Assembly (NCBI GenBank): GCA_038087015.1
Contig: JASBNA010000030.1
Span: forward strand, 186,001-250,000
DNA: 64,000 nt
Direction: 5' to 3'
DNA from: Cerrena zonata
Lineage: Eukaryota; Basidiomycota; Agaricomycetes; Polyporales; Cerrenaceae
This document shows positions 1 through 10,868 of the stretch, one piece after another. Every line of letters begins with the position of its first letter. The first letter of the stretch is position 1. A model generated the notes under the pieces. It saw nothing but the letters and a program-made list of their open reading frames with translations. It ran no database searches and was not told the origin of the DNA. The translations under genes were made by a program, and so were the position numbers.

Positions 1-86
1 TTCAAGTTTCACGGTGCCTATTTATATATAAACTCAGGCTCGAAGTTGCTTCTAACTCCTCCACATTCTCCAGCACTACAATTGCA

Positions 87-950
87 ATGTCGTCTTCCGT
101 AGAGGATTTTAAACCTTTTGACTGTAAGTGTTTTGCACCTTCGGACAATGTTGCTGTTGAATTGTTGTGCAACAGATGAATTACCCGAGACAACATCGAG
201 TGTGGTGAACAGTTGGATTGTGCGATTGCAAGCTGTGGCCATTGTAGTACGTATCCGCACAGCGTATATTGTACTTGACATGTACCTTCGACTAATACCT
301 CCTGGTTTTGCTAGACGGCGCTACTGGCACAAGTCGAAGCGTCATTTGTAGGTAGTCTCGAACCTGCCAACTCTGATCCAACAGCATCAGATACCGCTTT
401 GCGAATCTTCGCATACGCAGGGTTAATTCTAAACCTCGGAGCCACACTTTCCGCTGTCTTACTTCTTCTTGCCGTCACCTCGGTACCCAGTGCTGCTCGT
501 AGACTCTGGATGAGTTGTAGCCATGGATATCCCAGGAAGGTCTTTCTCTATGAAAATGAGAAAAAGCGCAGGATTTCTGAAGGAATAACAAATACCCCAG
601 CTCCGGGCGTCCCTTCGAGTTCTACGTCACAAGATCCCACCAAACCGGAAGATAGTCCCATAAGGTTGTCCAATAAATCATTGTTACAAGGCGATCCCGA
701 TGACGAAATCTTACACGCATTTGGTGTCGCACGAGGATGGAGGCTTCTTTTGCAACATTGCGTCTTCTGCTTCTTGACAGGATGCATATGCGCTTTCGTT
801 CACGTCGGGATCCTGGTATGGATCAATGAATCGACAACCGTCGCGTCGGTGGCAATGCCAATAGCTGTAATTGGATTCATCCCACCTTCAATCATATTCT
901 TCTTTGGAATGGACAGCTTGAGCTGCAAGGAATGCCACCCAGACAAGTGA
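87..950 (+). CDS. Four-TM membrane protein of an uncharacterised agaricomycete family
   Basis: Three exons (87-123, 176-246, 315-950) join in frame from the ATG at 87, with GT-AG introns between. The translation starts MSSSVEDFKPF and shows four hydrophobic stretches: around WIVRLQAVAIVTALLAQVEA, then IFAYAGLILNLGATLSAVLL, HCVFCFLTGCICAFVHVGIL and AMPIAVIGFIPPSIIFFFG. A polar Ser/Pro-rich loop separates TM2 from TM3, and a CxxC pair (CKECHPDK) ends the protein. This matches the layout of a repeated, functionally unknown agaricomycete family that I recall with conserved LLAQVEA and ARGWRLLL segments. The end is uncertain because a GTGAGT donor overlaps the stop and could extend the last exon to about 1034. 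The family call is from memory; no function is proposed. Confidence 0.7.
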
Positions 951-1510
951 GTCTATTGAATGGAAAGTTTCATGTGGCCACGTAATGACTGTCTGTAGAA
1001 CTTCGCGACTCTGTGCAATTCATGTCTCTCAATGATAGTTGGCTATCACCACGACGGTAGCGAAAGTTGGGTATGGGTCATTACATGATTTGACAACAGT
1101 CGTCGATTACTCCCCGTGATCTCGTATATGATATCCGAATTGGGTTTTCCGAGTCTCTCCAGTTTGTTGTTTCCATTATATATTTTACACACGATATAAC
1201 CCAGAAAACGTTAAGAGAAACCTGCTCGATGGACCTCTCTACTTGACACAAAACAAGATGGTTGCGAGCGAAATTCCTTGCTCAGTACGATTGTATCTGA
1301 GACAGGAATTGGAATACCGGATAGAAATTGGACCTCTTCTCCACCGTAACACACATCCCAGTCACGCAAGTGAAGTCTGTCGAGCTAGTATAATGCCCCA
1401 GGCGGCTGCGAAGGTTTTGATCCTCCTTGTTCCTATTGTGAATATTCATGGATGTACGTATATGGGCTTTCTTACGTACCTCAGTACCCTACTTACTGAA
1501 AGTAATCTTT
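951..1510. other. Intergenic stretch / truncation junction
   Basis: Between the membrane protein and the SHMT fragment I see no coding exon. An open frame at 1243-1512 has no SHMT-like motif such as the expected YSEGYPGARYYGG block. The sequence is ordinary A/T-rich spacer with a few GTACGT words. The missing SHMT N-terminus should have been here. Confidence 0.5.
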
Positions 1511-2923
1511 AGACTGCCAAGTACGTTTTGTGATTATTAATTGCGTCTTTACAACGGTCTAACCTTTTCCTAAACAGCTTCGCTGCCCTTACTGCTCTCC
1601 TCCAGCCTCAAGACCGTCTCATGGGTCTCGGTCTCCCTGATGGTGGACATTTGACTCATGGTTACTACGTACGTTCACTCAATACGCATACACAGAACCA
1701 ACATCTTTAACTTTTAGCCTTCTTCCTAAATATAGACTGCCAAAAAGAAGATGACCGCATCTTCGATCTACTTCCAATCCCTCCCTTACGGCCTTGAGCC
1801 TGCCACCCAGCTCATTAACTATGAGGCTCTTAGGTCGCAAGCTAAGATTTACAAGCCCCGTCTCATAATCTGTGGTGCTTCCGCTTATCCCCGTGATTGG
1901 GACTACAAGACCCTCCGTGCTATCGCCGATGAAAATGGTGCCTACTTAATGGCTGACATCGCTCACATCTCTGGTCTCGTTGCTGCTGGTGAACAGGCAA
2001 ACCCCTTCGAGTACTGTGATGTTGTCACCACTACTACGTACGTGTTTATTACGAAATTTCACGGGTTTCGGAATCGTTTATACTGACGGAGCTCTGTGCA
2101 GCCACAAAACCCTCCGTGGTCCCCGTGCTGATTTGATCTTCTTCAAGAGGACTGGTGATAACGCTAAGGACCTTGAGAAGCGTATCAATGACGCTGTCTT
2201 CCCTGCTTGCCAGGGTGGTCCCCACAACAACGTATGTCGACAATCAAAACTATCCTTTTGAAGATATCAGTTGACAAAACTTTCTCCCCTAGACCATTGC
2301 CGGTATCGCTACTGCCCTCCTCCAGGCTTGCCAGCCAACATGGAAGGCCTACGCCCAACAGGTCATTGCTAACGCAAGGACCCTTGGTTCTGAGCTCGTC
2401 TCTCGTGGGTACAAGCTCCAGACCTCTGGTACCGATAACCACCTTGTCCTCTGGGATCTCCGACCCCTCGGTTTGACTGGTAGCAAGCTCGAAAAGCTTT
2501 GTGATCTCGTCGGTATCACCATTAACAGTACGTTGTGCATCTCCCACTTTTTTATTTTAACTTATTTACGTATCCCAATTCGCAGAGAACGCCGTCTCTG
2601 GTGATGCCTCTGCCCAGGTCCCCGGTGGTATCCGTCTCGGTACATCCGCTCTCACTTCCCGTGACATGCTCGAGGCCGACATGAAGGTCGTCGCTGACTT
2701 CCTCCACCGTGCTGTCCAACTTGCTCTCGTTCTCCAGAAGGAGGCTGGCAGCAAGCTCCTCAAGGAGTTCGTCCGTATTGCTACCATCCAGGAAGAGGGC
2801 AAGCAGGGTGCTAAGCAGGTTTTGGAGCTCCGTAAGGAGGTTAGGGAGTTCCCCAGGAGGTGGCCTTCTCCTGGTGTTGATGTTTCGACATTGACGATGC
2901 CCGAAGGTTTCTTGGATGAATAG
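1511..2923 (+). pseudogene. Serine hydroxymethyltransferase, 5'-truncated
   Basis: SHMT is a PLP enzyme interconverting serine and glycine while loading one-carbon units on tetrahydrofolate. The readable part begins at [19 protein letters not shown] and runs through [31 protein letters not shown], the catalytic-lysine motif [40 protein letters not shown] and VPGGIRLGTSALTSRD to a stop at 2921-2923. Introns at 1521-1577, 1669-1735 and 2038-2101, plus one after GPHNN and one after GITIN, are canonical and keep frame. About 130-150 N-terminal residues of a normal 470-480 residue enzyme are absent; they carry the YSEG/ARYYGG substrate and PLP loop. An ATG at 1621 exists, but a protein starting there would lack that half of the active site. 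The C-terminal part has no stops, so the truncation is recent, or an assembly fault, or the first exons lie elsewhere. Confidence 0.8.
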
Positions 2924-3586
2924 ATGTCTTACTTAAACGTCTAGTCTTCTTTTAGATGAGCATTTGCATCCCTTCATAACATTTGCATTCTGTTTCGATC
3001 TTGCTCTCTTTAATTCTGATGAGGTGGTGGAAGTGACTCAACGTCTCGTGGATCCCACTTTGTGTGGGTGTGTTGGGGGGATGGTTCAACCTGTTTTTTG
3101 TTTGTCTTTTGCGGCAGCAGCAGCGCATTTTCTTTTCTTGTTGCCCTAGAGTGTAAAATTAGTCGGACATTTCAACAACGTCTGGCATCAACCTGGATGT
3201 TCAACAGTCATCTAGAACCCCTCCATCCCGTATCATAGTTTGTATTCTTAGCTAGCATATCCCCCCTCGTTTGTCGTTCAATGACACAGTGCATTTTTGA
3301 TTTGAACTTATCGTTGGTTCTGCGAATCGTGTCAGTGAGAGCATCGCAAACGTATATGATCTCAGCTTAGGGACAGCCTTGCTTATCCGTACTTAGATAT
3401 ATGTTGACATAGCCTCATATTACAATGTGAGGGCGTTGTTGCAGCGCGCTGATATCTCAATATCTCTATTATGCCAAGCCCCCACAGCCTCGATTATCTC
3501 AGTGATCTATATAGTTCAGACAAACTATTGATTATCACCCCTTCCTACTCACTTCTAAAGCACGTATTATACGTCTGAATAGTACA
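2924..3586. other. Intergenic region
   Basis: Holds the probable 3' UTR of the SHMT fragment and the promoter of the next gene. An open frame at 2964-3149 has no recognisable features. The last 100 bases are pyrimidine-rich before the ATG at 3587, as expected upstream of a fungal gene. Confidence 0.5.
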
Positions 3587-4200
3587 ATGTACAAGTTCAC
3601 CTCATCTCACAACGTCCTTATGGGGAATGTAATAGACTTCTCCATCGCCCGTAAAGACGGGAGTGAATTCCATCTCATCCTCTCTCGCTCAACCGGATTC
3701 ACACCCACCCAGCAATTCGCTCGCCTCAACTCAACAAGCCCCCGATTCCAACCACTCACTCTTTCAAAAGAAGGAAAACCATGTATATGGCTCGACGTCG
3801 ACTATGAACGAGATCCTCGCGAATTCGCAAACCAAGGTGCTATTCTCGACGCACTCCTCGAAGCGCAACCACGGGCTCCTGTCAGACTCACAGGGCGGAA
3901 ACAAAAGATGAACGGGGTAGGGGGTGAGAGGGAAGCAGTGGAAGTGGAGGTGATGTTGGAGGAAGACGAGTTGGCGAGATGTTGTTATTATTGTGGGTCC
4001 CCGGAGAATGATTGGGATGGGGATAATCGGTTTAGACGTCTGACTGGGGAAGGTTATGAGTCGACTTACCGATGTCTGCAGGTGAGTAAATACTTTCCTG
4101 GTTTGTAGAAGTGAGGTTGAGTATGGCCTCTCTTTAGTGTGACAAACTATGGCCGATATCTAGGTACCTGGGCAGGAAATCTCGTATTCATCTGTTCTGA
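3587..4200 (+). CDS. Small protein with C-terminal zinc ribbon
   Basis: Exon 1 runs from the ATG at 3587 to 4081 and joins at phase 0 across a 56-bp GT-AG intron (4082-4137) to a short exon 4138-4200 ending in TGA. The protein is about 185 residues. The first about 120 residues have no motif I know. The C-terminal part carries two CxxC knuckles about 30 residues apart, CYYC and CLQC. The second knuckle is completed only by the splice, which supports the intron. Four cysteines in this arrangement suggest a zinc-ribbon fold for nucleic-acid or protein binding; that is inference. The family is unknown to me. Confidence 0.6.
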
Positions 4201-4637
4201 TATTCCCTAGTATGCATTGCCCCACGAATACCCTCCTCTCGACAACTGTATACTTCATTCATGACTGTACCTCTGCTAGCATGAATGGATGTGGCACATG
4301 CTGACACGGATAAGCTGAGTCACCATATGTGTCCTGACATGATAATCCGAAGAGAAGAAGGTGAGAGTTCCTTCGAAGGCTGCGCTGTCCGTTAAGATAG
4401 GGAAGGCGCTTGCCTTTTTCGGATGGGATCGCTCAAAATGGGAATACCCAGGCTTACTATGAACCCTCGAATCCCGTACAAAATGACTGAGGTCATAAAC
4501 TCAAAATGTCAAAATGATTATCGGATAAGAATACGAGTTGGTATCATTACGACTTGGATCATATTTTCTCATCTCATCAAGCTCGAGCTATGAATATTCA
4601 GGAAACGTATACTGTACAAGTAAAGGGTTACATGTCA
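4201..4637. other. Convergent intergenic region
   Basis: Lies between the zinc-ribbon gene (+) and the F-box gene (-), so it should hold both 3' UTRs. No further coding or repeat structure was seen. Confidence 0.45.
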
Positions 4638-6790
4638 TTAATCTATCCCGATAGTGTAGTTTGGGTAATTGAGTTTTGTTTCATTAACGGCGAGAATACC
4701 ACGTTTGTCTAGTAGAGGAAACTGTTGTCTGATTTTCTTGCATATGTTACGCAGACCGCTCCACGTCTGGGTGAGCGGTGATGGATACAATGCGATTGTC
4801 ATCCTCTTCACTCGGGAGAAATTGTCTCCAGCAAGATATTCATCTAATACTCCAAGATCGGCAATATTGATGTCTTCATCGACGTAAAAGACGATCGTAA
4901 GGTCTTCCAAGTGAGGCATATTTCCTGGGATCTGTGAAAGAAATTTCTGGAAGCGGGGTATTTCATCTTCGGCTTCCCATTCATCATCATCGACACCATA
5001 CAGACATAACGTCCGAAGGTTTACGAGATGTGATATATCAATCTCGATATCTACAATCGTGTCAATACTATACTGCATCGAACGGAGAGCATGACATACC
5101 TTCCAGCACGTGAAGAAACGTAGAAACATGTAGGTGCTGTAAATTTGAGGATTGGCCAAGCGGCATGAGCATTCTGTTCAGACAGGAAGGTAATACATTG
5201 GTTCATATCTCCAGATACTCCAAGCATTTACTAAGGGATCCAGCATGAAACCATCCCGCAATATGTTCAAATTCGAGTCGGGGGTATTCGGTCAATGGTG
5301 CGGTATCAATAAGGAGAGTCTGGAGCGCCGGTGGTGAATAGAAAATGGGAAATGGTATTGGCCCATCTGACGACTTTTTGTTGGACTCCACATGATTATC
5401 TACCGAGTCTACGACAGCGGTAGCGTCTGCAACGCCGGAAGGCGAATCATGGTCAAGAAGCTCAGCTTCGAGTGGGTGAGGAAATGTTGCTGAAATCTCC
5501 TCCTCTCGTAGAACGCAGGTGTTAGGATGTGAGAAAACGCTGACAGTGAGGGCCAATCGTCTCAGCCCATGCAGAGCGCGGACAATGGCCGTGAGGCTGT
5601 TCGGGCTCATTTGGCAACGTACAAGATACAGTGCCGTTATGGACCTCATTGTGGCAAGTCTCGGAATCCATTTAGCGAAAGCCTCCCAATCCGCCCGAAG
5701 AGAACTGACTTGAGCAAAGCCGACGAGCTCAAGAATGTGGATATTTGATAAAGGTTGCCCAAGAATGGTTGGGAACGAGTACAGTCCTGTGTCGAGATCC
5801 TTTTCCACGCCATCTAACGGACGCCTAGACACATCTTGATATGGCATGCTCTTTCCTTCTAGACGGATCTTCTGTATCCACCCAGAAATGCCAGGTTCTT
5901 CACGGAGCTGCATAGTTAATTTGTCGAAATCCTTGACACCCCGCAGAACAAGGAAACGAAATATGTAGGGGCGAGCAGCTGCCCGCCACCTTGAACATAC
6001 TGAAGCACACGATCTCAGGGTCCTGTAACATCTGCAGTTGACATGTTTGTCGTTCCAGAAGTACCCCAGAATTAGACGGTGTAATTCGAGAGGAAGAAGA
6101 GACCGTTTGTCTGCGATGAATGCAGATATGAACGTCGACCTACAAGAAGAACTGAAGCCCTGGACCTACTAGCATCGGGTTCTGTTGACGCGGCTTCAGA
6201 GTCCGCTTCATCCAATTTCTGATCTCCGTCGTCACTTAAGAAGACATGATTCAGATGAATTTCCTATGTTTATGAGCGTCCATGCTACATACCGATCTGC
6301 TTTTGTGGCCTCTTCGTTCGTCGGTGATTCAGTGATGCTGGCAGCTATACTACATATCGAGTAGTCAATTGGCGTCAACATTTGTATTCAGACTAAACAT
6401 AGAGCTTACAAGGAATCTCCCTCATTGCGTCCCGAGTCAGAAGTCTTCTGCGGGTGGGAAACCTTTATATGGAGGTCGTCAACGAGACGTGATTCTTCTA
6501 CAACACAAGAACGCCTTTATACGATGATTAAAACTTGAGTCACTCCATCAACAATGATTGTAAACATACGCAGGAATGTCATACGCCCCATGTTCTATAT
6601 CATCTTCTACAGGAGGGACCGGAGTGCCAACGGATTTGATATGAGGTTTTGTATCAATCACGTCCGGCAACGGTGGTGAAGTGGGGTTGAGAACGGTCCT
6701 ACTATAATGTTCAATGTTTGATTTCCGCTTGAAGAGAATATACAACTTACGTGGCATGAAGCGTAGAGTGTGTACTGGAGGAATGATCGC
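4638..6790 (-). CDS. F-box protein with leucine-rich C-terminal region
   Basis: Such proteins are substrate adaptors of SCF ubiquitin ligases. Read on the minus strand, the F-box is clear near 6120-5930: LPLELHRLILGYF followed by LRSCASVCSRWRAAARPYIF. Downstream, leucine-rich segments follow, such as IHILELVGFAQVSSLRADWE, ITALYLVRC and LHGLRRLALTVSVF. After an intron near 5160-5200 there is a second leucine-rich block (LVNLRTLCLYGVDDDEWEAE, LEDLTIVFYVDED) to a TAA at 4638-4640. Upstream exons (ADSEAAST, SITESPTNEEATKADR, PTSPPLPDVIDTKPHIKSVG) appear to code an acidic N-terminal region, but I could not find an ATG in frame, so the 5' boundary near 6790 is approximate. The C-terminal organisation is typical of the many lineage-specific F-box proteins in Agaricomycetes. 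Confidence 0.6.
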
Positions 6791-7355
6791 CGTTGTCACG
6801 AGATGTACGAGAACGTTTCACGGGTTTCCGTTAATGGACCAAGTAACCGTAACGGTGGTCTAGTTCAAGTTGTATTCGTGAGAACACTGGAAGCACTGCT
6901 TCCATAAATGGAAAATAACGGTTCAAACTTTGGCAAGTGTACAGAAGTTCAAGTACTTGCTCAGCCCCGTCAAGGGAATTAGAGGATCCCGATTTCATGC
7001 ATCGTTGTCCTTTGTGACGGACCCTATGCCGTGTATACCTGGTGACAATCTGATAGAAACATATTTGCATCGAGATATGCCCCGGCCCCCCGGGCATGGG
7101 GAACACCCACAAGGCAAGGACATAGCAATGGCAACGAAGACAATACCTTCAAATTCACCATGGAATCTCCCGCAGGCTATTGAGCCACTCCTTGTAACAA
7201 TAATTCTTCTGTTTCCTTTACAGACAAATTCGTGTGCATACGCCCTATGCTTCCACATATAAAAGACACTTCGACAAACGAATTGTAGCAGTAGCATTGC
7301 TCAGCTCTCCATCGTGCCTCCAACTTCACCACCCCCGCATTTGTACAGAGCGGTG

Positions 7356-8278
7356 ATGGAGAAAATCAACTTGAACGAGGTAAGAATATATGTCAACCAC
7401 ATTCCTACTTACATTGAATCACCATATTTTTGAATTTTTAGTATTTCGAAGGCATTTCTACTAATCGAACATGTCCCTCCGAATTGTGCGCTCACGCAAG
7501 CGGAACAAACGTAGAGTTCAGAGACCATCTCTGGACACACAAGGAAACTGAAGCAGGTCGACCTATCAGCAAGCAGGAAAGGTAAAATCGCACCTTCTAC
7601 TATGTTATCTGATTCATTTGCCGGCGCTAAATGGTTATGTTTCCAAGGTTGAACAGATGTCCCCATCCCGACTGTAACCCCACAGCTACCCACAGTTCAA
7701 TCTCGAAACATATGAATTCACAGTGAGTTAATTCACATCTCTTCCACTTATTGATCTAATTTTTGTCGACTAGTACTGGCAGAAAGTCGTTGGTGTGCCC
7801 TCACCTCGTTAGCTGGGAACCGCACCATGAACGCGAGCTCTGTGGCTATAGTACTATGCACAGTGACAAGCTGCAAGCACACAGATATATACAGCATGGG
7901 TTCGATCAGGAGGCACCGACTTCTATCGACCCATGGGTTGAGTGGGCCAGTGTAGCTCTATCGGATGCCGAACTCCATTTTGATGGACCTGTAGAGGAAT
8001 ATGGAAACGAAGACAACATCAATGCACCACACTTTCACCCCAACTTGAACCCCCCTCCGGCTGTTGGTGCGCAAGGAAATGCCCCAACAGCAGCAGGACC
8101 CCAGGTTCATAGCGCCAATGCTCCCCTTCCATATGCTCCCCCCACTGGTGTTCACTTCGCTCTTGGTGGTCGTCAATTGCATTTGAAACGGGTGGAAATA
8201 ACGAGATTTGCCCACATTCCCCATCCGCTCGGACATATTGTGACCAAGATCGAGAAACTGACGTACCTATGTATATGA
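7356..8278 (+). CDS. C2H2 zinc-finger protein
   Basis: Four exons (7356-7379, 7442-7581, 7648-7722, 7774-8278) splice in frame from ATG 7356 to TGA 8278. The protein has three zinc-finger-like units: CPSELCAHASGTNVEFRDHL with a following H, CPHPDCNPTATHSSISKHM-NSH, and CPHLVSWEPHHERELCGYST with a later H pair (HRYIQH). A classical HTGRK linker joins fingers two and three and spans the exon 3/4 junction, which supports the splice. A proline/alanine-rich region and a basic segment near the C-terminus follow. It is probably a nuclear DNA-binding regulator; target and role are unknown. Similar short C2H2 proteins are numerous in agaricomycetes. Confidence 0.75.
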
Positions 8279-9130
8279 TCTATCCTGATGGCATTATCCG
8301 TGGGAGGGACGTGCATCGTGAGCATAGCCTTCCGTAGTTTTCGAGTGGTGTCGGCGGAATTTCCAATTCATGTAGCTCAAATATCTCTTCCAATCCACAT
8401 ACACACACTCTCTCTCTCTTATTGGCTTGCACTGTATCTGTTATTTGTTCCCTAGAAAATCAATATAAAATCTCGTTATCCTTTTCATCACGGTTCATTG
8501 ACACCGCCCACATCGTCATATTGTGATCATTCAATGTATTGTCCGAGAGCTTCTAAGTAGCCAAAATGTCACACGATAGCAATTTAAGCACTGTGTTTTG
8601 AATCTATTATATATAATAGATGTGTAGACGAGGATGCGACCAATGGGATGAGGTTGTCATGAGAAAATACATAGTGGAAAGTGATTTTCTAGTTTCGTCC
8701 CGTTTTGGAAGTCGGTGCATAGACGTCTGATCGAGACTAGTCATTGAGTGCTACCACTGGCAAATTCCCCTACGACTATATCATACCTCTAGGTTTTCGT
8801 GGCTCAGATTATGTCGGTACTGCATGTAAAAGAAAATCGGTTATCATGATATGATTGTCATGATGAAGCACTACTATTATTCAACATAACAGTATGTACC
8901 ATCGTGTATTCATGGACATGATGTCGGTAGGATCGCTAGTACCCAATGGGATTTTCTTGCAAGCTTCTTAGAACTTACGTACAGAGATGCGTGGCCTAGT
9001 GGCTCCTATCTTATATCTACCCCAAGGTCAATCGTAGCACCATACTCTTTCTAACCTTCACCCTTACTACTAGATTTCAGAGCTCACTCTCTGCGTAAGG
9101 TTCCACGGCTTCATTGATCCATTTAACGCT
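8279..9130. other. Intergenic region
   Basis: Contains a short CA/CT run near 8400-8420 (ACACACACTCTCTCTCTC), then A/T-rich spacer with no coding exon I can support. The last part should be the promoter of the BTB gene that starts at 9131. Confidence 0.5.
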
Positions 9131-10477
9131 ATGTATACAGGCACAGGCAAAAGGGGAGCCAGATGTAAGTGATATACTCCATTGTGAATATCAACGATGA
9201 TCTGAACTGTACACAGGGCCCCCATCGTTATCCCCAAGCTTCATAGCTCTAGCGGCGGCATACAACGAGGCTATTGACAGCGGTAGCTTTATTGATGTTG
9301 TCCTCTATGCTTATTCTGGCAAGACGCCATCCGGGATTGTATGCAAACCTCGGCCAATTTATGCAAATCGTTCTATTCTAACATATCATTCGAAGTATTT
9401 CGAACCTTGTCAGTCACCGTCTCCTTTTATTTCGGTCACGGTGTTAGCTCATCCATTACAGTGTTTTCATCATCCTTCGAAGAGAACAGATTGGCCGATA
9501 TCGATAAAGGATTCCCTGCCAATAAATCCTCTACTACAGAAGATTACGACTACGAGTGTGATAGCGATTTAGATTCCGTAGCGGAGGAAGATGCTGGAGA
9601 TGAACTCCACAAAAACGTTATTCACCATACTAGCAACGCGTCAGAAAGCATCTCCAAGTCTATCTCCGCAGAAATCATACCGGACACGTCCAATCCAGCC
9701 CGCGAAAATCCCGTTGCTGCGAGTATAATTGTTCAATCTACCATCTTTATCTAACTCTATTCCATAGGCATCAGACACTCTACTTGATCAAGGGAAGGGC
9801 GCCGAGCGACTGGGTCATGTTATTTTCATTCCGAACATAGCATACAAAACGTATGTCAATACTTTCTTCCCTTTATCATCAATAAAACCGGTCGATATAG
9901 ACTGCGAGCCGTCGTCTCGAGTATGGTCTGTGATGAACCCCAATTCTTACCTCTGAAGTCATCGGAGCGAGCACACCCTGGAGTTGGGTTGAGGCCCCAC
10001 CAAGCTATTCCATGCTCGCCCAAATCAGCTTATCGGGCTGCAGATATGGTAGTATCTCTTCAATGCATCGCAATCTGGGCTTTCATGACTCTTCATTACA
10101 GTTACAACTCACCAGGCTAAAATCAAGTGCTTCACAAAACATCAAATCTCAACTTTCCTCCAATAACATTGTCAGGGAACTCTTTTCACCATTCACGTCC
10201 TTGTAAGCACCGAAGTATAGCATCTTGTTGGTTCATATTCATATGATATATTATTATTCTGTATTTCAGATATGATGAAATGATCGAGATGCAGATTGAA
10301 TATCTGTTCGGACATGGACAGCTTACCCCAATCACCGAGGCCTTACCCCTCTGGACAGCCCAAGTAGCTATAGGAGCAATGCCATATAGCGGTGCTCTTC
10401 TCGCAAAGCTCATTGCCCGAGGGCTACCGAAGATCGATAAAGAGAATCCAAGTGACCCAACTGCCGAAACCACATAG
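9131..10477 (+). CDS. BTB-domain protein, paralogue A
   Basis: Start ATG 9131; exon 1 ends at 9164 and exon 2 begins at 9217. The BTB/POZ-like core reads FIDVVLYAYSGKTPSG, PRPIYANRSIL and HSKYFEPLFSSSFEE. An acidic segment DYDYECDSDLDS follows. Later exons give GHVIFIPNIAYKT, the family motif CSPKSAYRAADM, LKSSASQNIKSQLSSNNIV and a C-terminal block ending in PTAETT before TAG 10475-10477. The same order of blocks occurs in two more genes in this window (33755-35101 and 38564-39861). BTB proteins often act as dimeric adaptors, for example for Cul3 ligases; the function of this agaricomycete branch is unknown. The intron after the acidic region was not pinned down: its obvious donor gives a frame conflict, and a weaker GTTGCT donor may be used. 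Confidence 0.7.
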
Positions 10478-10868
10478 TGTGTCCGGCTGTATGCACATGT
10501 CTTGAACCCATTATATACGATCACAGTAAAACAGAATACGATACAGTACACATGATTAGGTGTAAAAGACAAGGATGCGACCGATGTGATGAGGATGAAT
10601 ATACATGAGCAAATACATATTGCGAAACGAGTGTTAAATGAACACTACATGTGGACATAGTGAGTAGAAGAATGTGATGACCGTGAATGAATGTTATTCC
10701 AATACAAACCAAAATAGCCAATGATGATATGAGAAAAGAGATGGACGATGAGAGCAACCGCGATAACCAAGGAAATTAAATAGATGAGGCACAGACAAAG
10801 TGTTTATTTTGGGGATTCCTTCCGAGTCCACGTTTGCTTTAATATGCGGGGACGTTTTGGGGTGCCAG

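Noticed and set aside
1243..1512. Open frame upstream of the SHMT fragment as its first exon
   Set aside because: It has none of the SHMT N-terminal motifs and its frame does not join the ACTGCCAA segment.
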